A DNA stretch of 64,000 nt from JBGLNJ01 sp034434835 (GTDB lineage: Bacteria > Chloroflexota > Anaerolineae > Fen-1058). A model generated the notes under the pieces. The model was not told the DNA's origin. It ran no database searches and saw nothing but the letters and a program-made list of their open reading frames with translations. The DNA is taken from contig DAOTXX010000019.1 in the NCBI GenBank assembly GCA_034434835.1, positions 1 through 64,000 of the forward strand. Direction: 5' to 3'. The position numbers and the translations under genes are program-made. Of the stretch, positions 25,681-33,504 are shown piece after piece; position 1 is the first letter of the stretch; every line of letters starts with the position of its first letter.

Positions 25681-27444
25681 ATGACAACAGATAATGATCT
25701 CGTCGTTCGCATTGGCGGCGACAGCGCAGCGGGCGGCATCGTCACCACAGGTGAGGTGTTCGCCCGTATTGCTGCATACGTTGGACTGGAAATTTACACC
25801 ACCCGCACCATCCCCGCGGAAATCAAGGGCGGTCACGTCATGTTCCAGGTGCGCGCCGCCGATCATCCGGTCCACAGTCAGGGCGATGAGTTGGATTTGC
25901 TCGTGGCATATGACCAGGAATCATACGATCGCTATTTCAAGCTGCTCAAGCCAGGCGGTATCTTTGTATACAACAGCAATGACCTGACCCTGCCCCTCAG
26001 CAGCCAAGCCAGAATATACGGCATTCCACTCAACGAACTCGCACGCCAGATTGATTTCACGCGCGGGCGCAACATCATTCTGATCGGCGCGCTGGTCAAG
26101 CTGTTCGACTTGCCGTACGACCGCGCGGTCCAAGTCGTCCACAAGCAGCTGGGGCGCAAAAAAGAAATGCTGGAGCAGAACCTCACCGCGCTCCAGGCCG
26201 GCTACCGCTGGGTCGAGGAAAACATTGGACTGGAATCGCCCTTTCATCTGCGCGGCAGGCCGCGCGAAAATGATGAGCGGTTGATCATCTCGGGCAATCA
26301 GGCCCTCGCCATCGGCGCGATCGCCGCCGGCTGTCGCTTTTATGCGGGCTACCCGATCACGCCCGCGTCGGACATTATGGAGTTCCTGGCCGCCGAGTTC
26401 CCCAAGATCGGCGGGACGATGATCCAGGCCGAAGACGAGATCGCTGCGATCGGTATGGCGCTGGGCGCGTCGTTCACAGGCGCGCGTGCGATGACCGCGA
26501 CGAGCGGCCCGGGCCTCGCGCTCATGGTCGAGATGATCGGCCACGCCTCGATGACCGAGACGCCCGTCGTCATCGTGGACGTTCAACGCGCCGGGCCTTC
26601 GACTGGGATGCCGACCAAAGTCAGCCAGGGCGATTTGCGGCTGGCCGTCTTTGGCGGCAACGACGACGCGCCGCGTTTTGTCGTCGCGCCGGTCAGTGTG
26701 GAGGACTGCTTTTATCAGATCGTCAACGCGTTCAATCTGGCCGAGAAATACCAGACGCCGGTGCTGTTCCTTTCCGACCAGGACATGAGCGTGCGCGTGC
26801 AGACGATCCCGCCGTTCGACCTTTCAAAGGTGAAGCACGAGCCGCGCCTGCTGTGGAACCCGCACGGCGATGGACCAAGTCAATACGAAAGGTACCAGGA
26901 CACCCCCAGCGGCGTCAGCCCGATGAGCGTACCAGGCATGTCCGGCGGTCAATACACCGCCGAGGGCCTGGAGCATTATGCGTCTGGCGCGCCGGGCTAT
27001 GACCCCGAATTGCACCGCACTAACATGGACAAGCGTTATCGCAAGCTCGAAAGCGCCCTGCCCGACATCGAAGCCTGGGGCATGTATGAGCAGTTCGGCG
27101 ACGACGAGGCCGCGCTGGGCATCATCGGCTGGGGCAGCACGATCGGCCCGGTGCGCGAGGCGGTGGCGCGCGCCAAGGAAAACGGGATCCCGGTCGCCGT
27201 GTTCTACCCCAAGGCGCTGTTCCCCTTGCCGGATGCCAGGCTCAAGGCGTTCCTGGAAAAGCGGCAGGCTGTCATCGTGCCGGAGATGAATTACACCGGC
27301 CAGTTCGCGGGGATGCTCCGCGCTCGCGCGCAAAGCTATGGCATCGAGCGGCCGATCGTCAAGCTGAACCAGTATGGCGGCGTGCCGCTCTCGACGCGCG
27401 AGGTTTACGAGCAGATCGTGGCGGTTCACGAGACGCTCGAGTGA
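25681..27444 (+). CDS. korA: 2-oxoacid:ferredoxin oxidoreductase, fused gamma-alpha subunit
   Basis: A 587-residue protein. Its first 180 residues or so are the gamma-type domain (RIGGDSAAGGIVTTGEVFARI). The rest is the alpha chain with GYPITPASDIMEF, QAEDEIAAIGMALGAS and TATSGPGLALM. The enzyme oxidises 2-oxoacids such as 2-oxoglutarate to acyl-CoA with ferredoxin as acceptor; the exact substrate cannot be read. GGAGGAGAG precedes the ATG. The beta chain is 355 bases downstream, after a repeat and a MITE, so the two genes may be transcribed apart or the gap may be a later insertion. Confidence 0.93.
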   Translation: MTTDNDLVVRIGGDSAAGGIVTTGEVFARIAAYVGLEIYTTRTIPAEIKGGHVMFQVRAADHPVHSQGDELDLLVAYDQESYDRYFKLLKPGGIFVYNSNDLTLPLSSQARIYGIPLNELARQIDFTRGRNIILIGALVKLFDLPYDRAVQVVHKQLGRKKEMLEQNLTALQAGYRWVEENIGLESPFHLRGRPRENDERLIISGNQALAIGAIAAGCRFYAGYPITPASDIMEFLAAEFPKIGGTMIQAEDEIAAIGMALGASFTGARAMTATSGPGLALMVEMIGHASMTETPVVIVDVQRAGPSTGMPTKVSQGDLRLAVFGGNDDAPRFVVAPVSVEDCFYQIVNAFNLAEKYQTPVLFLSDQDMSVRVQTIPPFDLSKVKHEPRLLWNPHGDGPSQYERYQDTPSGVSPMSVPGMSGGQYTAEGLEHYASGAPGYDPELHRTNMDKRYRKLESALPDIEAWGMYEQFGDDEAALGIIGWGSTIGPVREAVARAKENGIPVAVFYPKALFPLPDARLKAFLEKRQAVIVPEMNYTGQFAGMLRARAQSYGIERPIVKLNQYGGVPLSTREVYEQIVAVHETLE

Positions 27445-27467
27445 TTCGTGTTGCGTGTTCCGTGTTA

Positions 27468-27539
27468 TACCCAACGCGGGCACAAATTGCGCTTTTCTCC
27501 TGTCAACGAATATTGAACGAATAAACGAATAGGCCCGCT
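27468..27539 (-). repeat. 72 bp dispersed repeat, copy 2
   Basis: Inverse copy of 16529-16600 with three differences. It lies directly behind korA, beside a heptad tract (27444-27470: ATTCGTG, TTGCGTG, TTCCGTG). Confidence 0.85.
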
Positions 27540-27593
27540 GGCCGCGCTCAGTATACGTTTCCAACGCAAACGGACGGAATACGCAATACGAAA

Positions 27594-27738
27594 GTAACTA
27601 CTCAGCCGTCATTGCGAGGAGGCCCGCGAAGCGGGCCGACGAAGCCATCTCACAGCAATCGGAGTACAGAGATTGCTTCGTCTGCCTTCGGCAGGCTCGC
27701 AATGACAGCCTGTGCGGTAGACTGGGCTGAGTAGTTAC
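27594..27738. mobile_element. 145 bp MITE with 14 bp terminal inverted repeats
   Basis: The ends GTAACTACTCAGCC (27594-27607) and GGCTGAGTAGTTAC (27725-27738) are perfect inverted repeats. Exactly outside them the same 8 bases, ATACGAAA, stand at 27586-27593 and 27739-27746, as expected for a target-site duplication. The inside folds on itself: TCATTGCGAG pairs with CTCGCAATGA, and CGAAGC pairs with GCTTCG. It codes for nothing, so a transposase elsewhere must have moved it. It is inserted in a heptad tract between korA and korB. Confidence 0.9.
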
Positions 27739-27799
27739 ATACGAAATACGTTTGTAGGTGATGGGGTAAGATTGAGTCAGAGGTTTACAGGAGGAATAA

Positions 27800-28666
27800 A
27801 TGAGCACCGTGACGATTGAAGCCGCGCCGGTCAAATACACGGCGGCGGATTACAAGAGCGAGGTCAAACCGATCTGGTGCCCCGGCTGCGGGGATTTTGG
27901 GGTGCTTTCAGCGTTCTACAAGGCGCTGGCCGATCTGAACATGGACCCGGCCAACGCGGTGATCGTTTCGGGCATCGGTTGTTCAGGACGCTTTCCGGCG
28001 TTCGTCGAGGCGTATGGCTTTCACGGTGTGCATGGCCGCGCCTTGCCGCTGGCGACCGGCGTCAAGATGGCGCGGCCCGAGTTGACCGTCGTGACGGTGA
28101 GCGGCGATGGCGATGCGTTCTCCATCGGTGCAGGACACCTCCCGCACGCGGCGCGCCGCAACGTGGACCTGTGTTACATCGTGATGGATAACGAGATTTA
28201 CGGTCTGACCAAAGGGCAGCCTTCGCCCACCAGCCCACACGGCATGGAAAAGAAAGCCTCGCCTTACGGCAGCCCCGATACGCCGATCAATCCGATCTTG
28301 ATGGCGATTGCGTATGGGGCGACGTTTGTCGCGCGCGGCTTTTCGTCCAAGCCCAAAGAAGTGACCGAGCTGATCAAGCGAGGGATCCTCCACAAAGGCT
28401 TTGCTCTCATCCAGGTCTACAGCCCGTGCGTCACGTTCAACGATACCTTTGATCACTTTCGCCAGGTCACCGCGCCCCTGCCGGCCGACCACGACCCGAC
28501 CAACAGGATGATGGCGATAGAGCGCGCGATGTCGCTTGACCCACTGTACCTGGGCGTCTTTTACACCGAAGAGCGTCCCACCTACGATCAACAAATGGCC
28601 CAACTGCGCGAAAAAGCAGGGGGAGAATTCTCGTTAGAGAAGCTGATCGAAAAATACCGCACGTAA
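27800..28666 (+). CDS. korB: 2-oxoacid:ferredoxin oxidoreductase beta subunit
   Basis: A 288-residue protein with the thiamine-diphosphate site of the family: WCPGCGDFGVLSAFYKAL near residue 27, GIGCSGRFPAFVEAYGFHGVHGRALPLATGVK, and GDGDAFSIGAGHLPHAARRNVD with DNEIYGLTKGQPSPTS. No ferredoxin domain is fused, so electrons must leave by a separate ferredoxin. AGGAGG precedes the ATG. It pairs with korA. Confidence 0.94.
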   Translation: MSTVTIEAAPVKYTAADYKSEVKPIWCPGCGDFGVLSAFYKALADLNMDPANAVIVSGIGCSGRFPAFVEAYGFHGVHGRALPLATGVKMARPELTVVTVSGDGDAFSIGAGHLPHAARRNVDLCYIVMDNEIYGLTKGQPSPTSPHGMEKKASPYGSPDTPINPILMAIAYGATFVARGFSSKPKEVTELIKRGILHKGFALIQVYSPCVTFNDTFDHFRQVTAPLPADHDPTNRMMAIERAMSLDPLYLGVFYTEERPTYDQQMAQLREKAGGEFSLEKLIEKYRT

Positions 28667-28680
28667 ACCAGCAGGCGTCA

Positions 28681-28854
28681 AACTTCAAACTGCTGGCTTT
28701 TATCCGTTTCCTCAAGATCGGCCTGACCGATCAACAAACTATCGAGCGGCGGTTCGACGATGCTCTGGCCCGCGCGCGCCTGATTGCTGCAGAGCGTGGC
28801 ATCACTGAACAGGATATTGCTGAGGAAATTCAAGCGGTCAGGGCTGGACAGTGA
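28681..28854 (+). pseudogene. Remains of an antitoxin-like gene
   Basis: An open frame without a usable start. It ends RFDDALARARLIAAERGITEQDIAEEIQAVRAGQ, which resembles the C-terminus of small antitoxins paired with PIN toxins. Its stop (TGA at 28852) overlaps the GTG of the next fragment by three bases, the usual spacing of such pairs. The N-terminus has been lost, apparently replaced by the korB end. Confidence 0.4.
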
Positions 28855-28958
28855 AGCGTGTCGTCATAGAGAGCCATGTGATCCTGTCCGCAGCAACGAA
28901 GGAACATGACCAAACAAGAGTTGCTCCAGACCATTCAAAAGGAACGCGAGGCATTTGA
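28851..28958 (+). pseudogene. Fragment of a PIN-type toxin gene
   Basis: From GTG 28851 the first 17 residues (VKRVVIESHVILSAATK) look like the start of PIN-domain toxins (pattern VVIDTNVLVSAL). The catalytic Asp is Glu and the next Asn is His. After this the similarity ends, and the frame runs through the start of the DinB-like gene to a stop. It is a decayed fragment. Confidence 0.4.
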
Positions 28959-29397
28959 GGCCGCGTTCGCCGGGCTGACGCCGGAACAGATGACCGCGCC
29001 AGGCGTGATGGGCGAATGGTCGGTCAAAGACATTCTCGGCCACATTGCGATGTGGGAATCGCAACTGGTCACGACGCTGTACGCCCTCGAGCGCGGCGTC
29101 GTGCCCAGGCTGCCGCGCTCGTCCGAGGTGGACGCGATCAATGCCCAATCCTACGCCGAACAGCGCGAGCGCCCGCTGGATCGAGTGCTGGCCGACTTTT
29201 ACGCCGTTCACGCCCAGTTGCTCAAGCGTTTGAACACCCTGCCAGAGCGCGATCTGACCGATCCCAAACGCTGGCAGTGGATGGAAGGCGAGCCGCTTTT
29301 GAAGCTGGTGGCCGGTGATACCTTTGAGCATTACGCCGAACATCGCCCGGCCATCGAAGCCTGGCGCGCCAAACTCTCCAGTCAAGGGAGTCTGTGA
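28906..29397 (+). CDS. DinB/ClbS-like four-helix protein
   Basis: A 163-residue protein starting MTKQELLQTIQKEREAFEAAFAGLTPEQM, followed by GEWSVKDILGHIAMWE and a late EHYAEHRPAIEAWR. This is the pattern of ClbS/DfsB and related DinB-like proteins. His residues near 45 and 144-148 could hold a metal. Known relatives include a hydrolase that protects from colibactin, but the function of this branch is open. Its start overlaps the toxin fragment. The next gene overlaps its stop. Confidence 0.8.
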   Translation: MTKQELLQTIQKEREAFEAAFAGLTPEQMTAPGVMGEWSVKDILGHIAMWESQLVTTLYALERGVVPRLPRSSEVDAINAQSYAEQRERPLDRVLADFYAVHAQLLKRLNTLPERDLTDPKRWQWMEGEPLLKLVAGDTFEHYAEHRPAIEAWRAKLSSQGSL

Positions 29398-29663
29398 TGT
29401 TCAGACCGATCACCCCGGATCGCCCCGGCATGACACTCGTCCACCGCGCGGCAGGATTGCTGCGGGCCGAGGTGATCAAGGCGCAACTGGAAAACGCCGG
29501 CATCCCGGTCCTGTTGGATTACGAAAGCGCGGGGCGAGTGTATGGGATCACCATAGATGGCCTGGGCGAAGTCCGCATCTTTGTGCCGAATGAACACGCG
29601 GAAGACGCCAGGCGACTGCTGGAATCGAACAGCCAAGTCAGTCCATCAGTGGACGAGGCCTAA
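29394..29663 (+). CDS. Small DUF2007-type protein
   Basis: An 89-residue protein. The pattern LVHRAAGLLRAEVIKAQLENAGIPVLLD and the later VRIFVPNEHAEDARRLL match DUF2007, a small ferredoxin-like fold found in predicted signalling proteins. GTG 29394 or ATG 29397 starts it and overlaps the DinB-like stop, so the two are coupled. Its role is unknown. Confidence 0.75.
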   Translation: MMFRPITPDRPGMTLVHRAAGLLRAEVIKAQLENAGIPVLLDYESAGRVYGITIDGLGEVRIFVPNEHAEDARRLLESNSQVSPSVDEA

Positions 29664-29672
29664 GGAGTCACT

Positions 29673-30527
29673 ATGACCACTCAATCGAGAATTCGCATCG
29701 TCACCGACACGACGGCCGTGCTGCCGCGCGATTACGTCCAGGCGCATCATGTCGAAAACGTGCCGCAGATCATCCTCTTTGGCGAAGAGAGCTTTCAGGA
29801 AGAGTACGAGCTTTCGTACGCCGATTTCATCCGTCGCCTGAGATCTTTATCGCAGTTACCCAAGACGGCGGCGCCGCCACCCGGCCTGCTGATCGAAGCC
29901 TACCGGCGGCAGTTGGCTGAGGCCGATACCGTCCTTTCGATCCATCCCTCCACCGAAGTGAGCGGCACCGTCCAATGCGCGATCACGGCCAAAGAGCAGG
30001 CCTTTCCCAACGCCGACATCCGCATCCTCGATACGCGCACGATCGGCTCCAACCTGGCGGCGATGGTGATGGACGCCGTCGAGTGGGCTGAAGGCGGCGT
30101 TTCTGCGGATGAGATCGTGAGTCGCCTGCAGGCCATGATCCCGCGCGGGCGGATTTATTTTTTGGTCGCCACGCTCGAGTATCTGCAAAAAGGTGGGCGC
30201 ATCGGCGGCGCGCAGGCGCTCATCGGCAGCGTGCTTCAGATCAAGCCGATCCTCCAAATTCAGAATGGCCGCGTCGAGCCGCTGGAAAGAGTGCGGACGC
30301 ATCATCACGCCATCGAGCGGCTCAAAGAATTAGTGTACGAGCAATGTCCTCGCACGCCGGGGGCACACCTGGCGGTGATGAACGCCGATGAGGTGAAGCT
30401 GGCGCAAACGCTGGCGCGCGAATTTGAAGCCAGGCTGGGGCTTGAGCGCGTCCCGGTCTATAACGTCGGCGCGTCCATCACGACGCACGGCGGGCCGGGG
30501 ATCATCGGAGTGGGATTCTTTGTATAG
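29673..30527 (+). CDS. DegV family fatty-acid-binding protein
   Basis: A 284-residue protein with IVTDTTAVLPRDYV near the start, then TAAPPPGLLIEAYRRQL, SIHPSTEVSGTVQCA, TLEYLQKGGRIGGAQALIGSVLQIKPIL and a C-terminal GASITTHGGPGIIGVGFF. This is the full DegV pattern. Family members bind a fatty acid, and FakB proteins hand it to the kinase FakA. No fakA gene is in the window. A strong terminator follows. Confidence 0.92.
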   Translation: MTTQSRIRIVTDTTAVLPRDYVQAHHVENVPQIILFGEESFQEEYELSYADFIRRLRSLSQLPKTAAPPPGLLIEAYRRQLAEADTVLSIHPSTEVSGTVQCAITAKEQAFPNADIRILDTRTIGSNLAAMVMDAVEWAEGGVSADEIVSRLQAMIPRGRIYFLVATLEYLQKGGRIGGAQALIGSVLQIKPILQIQNGRVEPLERVRTHHHAIERLKELVYEQCPRTPGAHLAVMNADEVKLAQTLAREFEARLGLERVPVYNVGASITTHGGPGIIGVGFFV

Positions 30528-30529
30528 GA

Positions 30530-30566
30530 AACCCGAAGGGTCTCGCAGACCCTTCGGGTTTTTTGG
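30530..30566. terminator. Terminator behind degV
   Basis: A 14 bp perfect stem (AACCCGAAGGGTCT / AGACCCTTCGGGTT) with a three-base loop, then a T-run. It also stands at the end of the convergent DUF350 gene. Confidence 0.9.
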
Positions 30567-30567
30567 A

Positions 30568-31053
30568 TCAGGGAAAGATCAACTTGAGGATGCCATCCAG
30601 TGCCGTGCCGGAAAGGAGGGCCGTCGCAAGGATGACGCCTGCCAGCAAAACCGCCACGCCGACACTCCCCTTGCCGATCTCGGCCCACTCGTCCAGGTCG
30701 CCCGTGAGCCGTGTGAACAGCCACAGCGCAAAGGCAATGACGATCAACGAGAGGAACAATCCTACGGCGACTAGAAGCGCCTGCGTGAGCAATCGCCAGA
30801 TGACCTCAAGCGTAGCGCCAGTGTCCAGCTCAAGTGTGACCACTTGAAGCGCCGGGCGCAGAATGATCGCCACGCCGACGACGACGGCCGCCATCACTAC
30901 GCCGACGGCCGGATTGCCCCGACGCAACTCGCTCCATTCGTCCAGCCCCGGCGTAGATCGGCTGAACACCCACAGGCCCAGGTAGGCCGCCAGCGCGCTC
31001 AACACGACCGCCAGCGCCAATTGAACAATGCTCAAAAAGATTGCCGCGACCAT
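30568..31053 (-). CDS. DUF350 family membrane protein
   Basis: A 161-residue protein with four helices in two similar halves. The first half has GLDEWSELRRGNPAVGVVMAAVVVGVAI and the second has DLDEWAEIGKGSVGVAVLLAGVIL, the DUF350 pattern twice. The function of DUF350 is not known. ATG 31053 was taken, with GAGGG upstream. TTG 31059 is an alternative. Confidence 0.85.
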   Translation of the reverse strand: MVAAIFLSIVQLALAVVLSALAAYLGLWVFSRSTPGLDEWSELRRGNPAVGVVMAAVVVGVAIILRPALQVVTLELDTGATLEVIWRLLTQALLVAVGLFLSLIVIAFALWLFTRLTGDLDEWAEIGKGSVGVAVLLAGVILATALLSGTALDGILKLIFP

Positions 31054-31066
31054 GGCCAAACCCTCT

Positions 31067-31098
31067 AACCTTCCAAAGGCTTGAAGCCTTCGGAAGGT
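31067..31098. repeat. Hairpin between M23 and DUF350 genes
   Basis: AACCTTCC / GGAAGGTT enclose a second stem AAGGCT / AGCCTT around TGA. There is no T-run, so it is more likely a repeat or an RNA-protecting hairpin than a terminator. Confidence 0.5.
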
Positions 31099-31107
31099 TA
31101 ATACAAA

Positions 31108-32406
31108 TCACGGAAAGACTCGCCGTGTCCACTGAAGTGGGTCAACATTCAGGCTACGGATGCGCAAGTCCCAGTGCAAATGCGAACCGGTCGAAAGCCC
31201 CGTCGAACCGATCTTGGCAACCAACTGCCCCTGCTTGACACGCTGGCCGACCCACACGTTGATCTCGGATAAATGGTAAAAGCCAGAAAAGACACCCCAA
31301 CCATGATCGATGATGACGGCGTTGCCACGCACGGTCAGGGGCTGCGCCAGGGCCACGACGCCATCGGCCGGGGCATAGACCGGCGCACCGCCGATCCCCC
31401 AAAAGTCCACGCCTTCGTGGTAACTGTTGAACGAGCCGCCCTCGTACGCGCGGCGCACCCCGAACCAAGAAGTGATATGCCCGGTCGCAGGCAGGGTGAA
31501 CAGTCCGCTCCAGTAGCGCTGAGGCGTGAAAACGCCAAAGATGCTGGCGAGCTTGTTGCGTTCCGCCGTGACCAATTCCGGCGCAAGCAATTGCTGCCGG
31601 TCCTCGGGCAAGTCAATCCTCTCGTACGCAAACTTGCCTGCGACGACCTGGATGCTGGTCGTCATCGAGGTCCGACGTCCCCCTGAATCCACCGCGGTGA
31701 GTGTCATGGGGAACAGGCCCGTCTTTTGCATCGCGTGGATGCCGATCAGCGCGTAATAGGCATTGCCCTCTTTGGCAAAGGGGATCGCCCAGTCGAGGAA
31801 CGTGCCGCTGAGCGAAACGCTACGGCTGGTCAGCACGGTGACCGCGATGGTGTTGCCCTGGACGACCGGCAGCGGCGCAATGTCCACGCTCACAAACGGA
31901 TCAGGCAATGAGGGCAGCGCAGGCACGGTCTCGGAATGTTGCGAACCGGAGGGGATCAGCAGACGCTGCCCCCAGTAAATCATGGTCGGCGTCTCGAGCT
32001 TGTTATACGCCGCCAAGGTCCACACGGTGGTATTGAAGCGCAACGCGATGCGGTACAGGGTTTCGCCCGGCTGCACAATGTATACTGTGTCGCCGGCTGG
32101 AGCGGACGCGGATGCAGGCGTCGCCGTCGGCGAGGGGAGGGCCGACCCGCCGGGCAAAGCCGGCACAACCAGCGTCTGCCCGACATAGATCAACGCCGGG
32201 TTGACAATGCCGTTGAGCTGGGCCAACGTCGCCGCAGTGGTGTGATAGCGCGTGGCGATGCTAAAGAGCGTGTCCCCGACGCGGACTATATACGTCGTGG
32301 TGGTCGCGGGAGGGGTGGCCCGCTGGGCCAAGACCTGAGGGGCCGGCCATGCCAGGCCCAGGAATGTCAGGGCCAAGAGCACGGCGCAGAGGGTGCGAAG
32401 GGACAT
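31108..32406 (-). CDS. LysM and M23 cell-wall peptidase
   Basis: A 432-residue exported protein with a signal peptide (about 1-28), LysM 1 (about 37-82), a Pro/Ala/Thr linker, LysM 2 (about 107-152), a beta-rich middle and a C-terminal M23 domain (about 310-425). The zinc ligands are seen in SYHEGVDFWG and SHLHWDLR. It should bind peptidoglycan and cut peptide cross-links. Its ATG overlaps the stop of the DUF192 gene by one base. Confidence 0.92.
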   Translation of the reverse strand: MSLRTLCAVLLALTFLGLAWPAPQVLAQRATPPATTTTYIVRVGDTLFSIATRYHTTAATLAQLNGIVNPALIYVGQTLVVPALPGGSALPSPTATPASASAPAGDTVYIVQPGETLYRIALRFNTTVWTLAAYNKLETPTMIYWGQRLLIPSGSQHSETVPALPSLPDPFVSVDIAPLPVVQGNTIAVTVLTSRSVSLSGTFLDWAIPFAKEGNAYYALIGIHAMQKTGLFPMTLTAVDSGGRRTSMTTSIQVVAGKFAYERIDLPEDRQQLLAPELVTAERNKLASIFGVFTPQRYWSGLFTLPATGHITSWFGVRRAYEGGSFNSYHEGVDFWGIGGAPVYAPADGVVALAQPLTVRGNAVIIDHGWGVFSGFYHLSEINVWVGQRVKQGQLVAKIGSTGLSTGSHLHWDLRIRSLNVDPLQWTRRVFP

Positions 32407-32762
32407 TATTTCTCTCCAATGTAGAGTTGATCGCCAATGGCAACCTGGTCGAGCAGTGCCGGCGCAGCTTCCAGCACATATCGGGCAGGGGCGCGCGGCG
32501 CATAAAAGGGACGGAACGGCCTGGCCAGCCTGGCATCCACCACACGGAACGCCTCATCCAGCCAGATGGCCGCGATCGGGAAAAATACAAACAGCATGTG
32601 AATCGCGGTCGCCGCGACGCTCGCCTTGCCTTCGTCAAGGAGCAGGCCCTCGTCCGGGGCAAGGCCGCGGCGGAACATCAATCCGCGCAAGCGGCAGAGA
32701 AAACTGCGGCACCACTTGACGCGAGCCAGCACCGCCGTGCCCCGGGTGCGATTCTCGACCAT
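32406..32762 (-). CDS. DUF192 protein
   Basis: A 118-residue protein with CRLRGLMFRRGLAPDEGLLL and the core IHMLFVFFPIAAIWLDEAFRVVDARLARP, then YVLEAAPALLDQVAIGDQL. This is the DUF192 beta-barrel pattern. The function is unknown. The start was set at ATG 32762; nine more residues are open upstream. It is coupled to the M23 peptidase gene. Confidence 0.85.
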   Translation of the reverse strand: MVENRTRGTAVLARVKWCRSFLCRLRGLMFRRGLAPDEGLLLDEGKASVAATAIHMLFVFFPIAAIWLDEAFRVVDARLARPFRPFYAPRAPARYVLEAAPALLDQVAIGDQLYIGEK

Positions 32763-32832
32763 GCGGCTATTATAGTCGAATCGGCTCAAATGCCAAGTAG
32801 GAGCGCCCTCTGGGCGCGATCACTGGGCGCGA

Positions 32833-33504
32833 TCACGGGCGCGGAGCCAGACCTAACCGGCGGATATATTTGGCATAGGTCGAAGCCAGATGCACAAGCG
32901 GTGAGCTGAGCCGCGCGTGAATCTCTGCCTGGGCCAGGCTCTCTAAAAACGACAGCGATGAATCGAACGGCGACATCCGCACGGTGGCGCAGCCTAATTC
33001 GAACACCGTGTGCGCATCGCTCCCGGCAAACATCAGTTTGCCGTACTCTTGGGCCAGGGCGCGCGCGCAATCGTTATCGCCAGGCGCAATGCATCGCGCG
33101 TTGAATACCTCCAGGGCATCTACCTGGTCAATGACAGGCAGCAGCCGGTCAACGCCCATCGCCTCACGGCGAAAGCCATCGCATGGATGGCTCACGCCGA
33201 CCACGCCGCCTTGCGCCCGCACGCGCGCGATCGCTTCGCGCACGGGCAGGCCCGGCGGGACGAGTTCCTGCAAAAAGTAAGCCATGATCTCGCCGCAATC
33301 CGTCTTGATCTCTTCGCCGACGATCACCAGTTCCGGCGCGATTTTTCGAGCCGCCAGCGCGCCTTCAACCGCATTGTGATCCGTGATCGCGATCTTGTCG
33401 AGGCCCTTGCGCCGGCACGCCGCCACAAGCTGCTCAGGCGTCACCAGGCAGTCCCCCGAGTACGACGTGTGCGCGTGAAGCTCAACGACCCAACTGGCTC
33501 TCAA
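32833..33504 (-). CDS. PHP-domain phosphoesterase
   Basis: A 223-residue protein. It has ELHAHTSYSGDCLVTPEQLV (the PHP metal-binding HxH), IAITDHNAVEGALAAR, GEEIKTDCGEIMAYFL, a conserved VSHPCDGFRR and a late GSDAHTVFELG. It probably hydrolyses a phosphoester of a small molecule. The start is TTG 33504, which overlaps the upstream stop (TTGA) and has GGAGG seven bases before it. No ATG lies between this and the upstream gene. Confidence 0.85.
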   Translation of the reverse strand: MRASWVVELHAHTSYSGDCLVTPEQLVAACRRKGLDKIAITDHNAVEGALAARKIAPELVIVGEEIKTDCGEIMAYFLQELVPPGLPVREAIARVRAQGGVVGVSHPCDGFRREAMGVDRLLPVIDQVDALEVFNARCIAPGDNDCARALAQEYGKLMFAGSDAHTVFELGCATVRMSPFDSSLSFLESLAQAEIHARLSSPLVHLASTYAKYIRRLGLAPRP

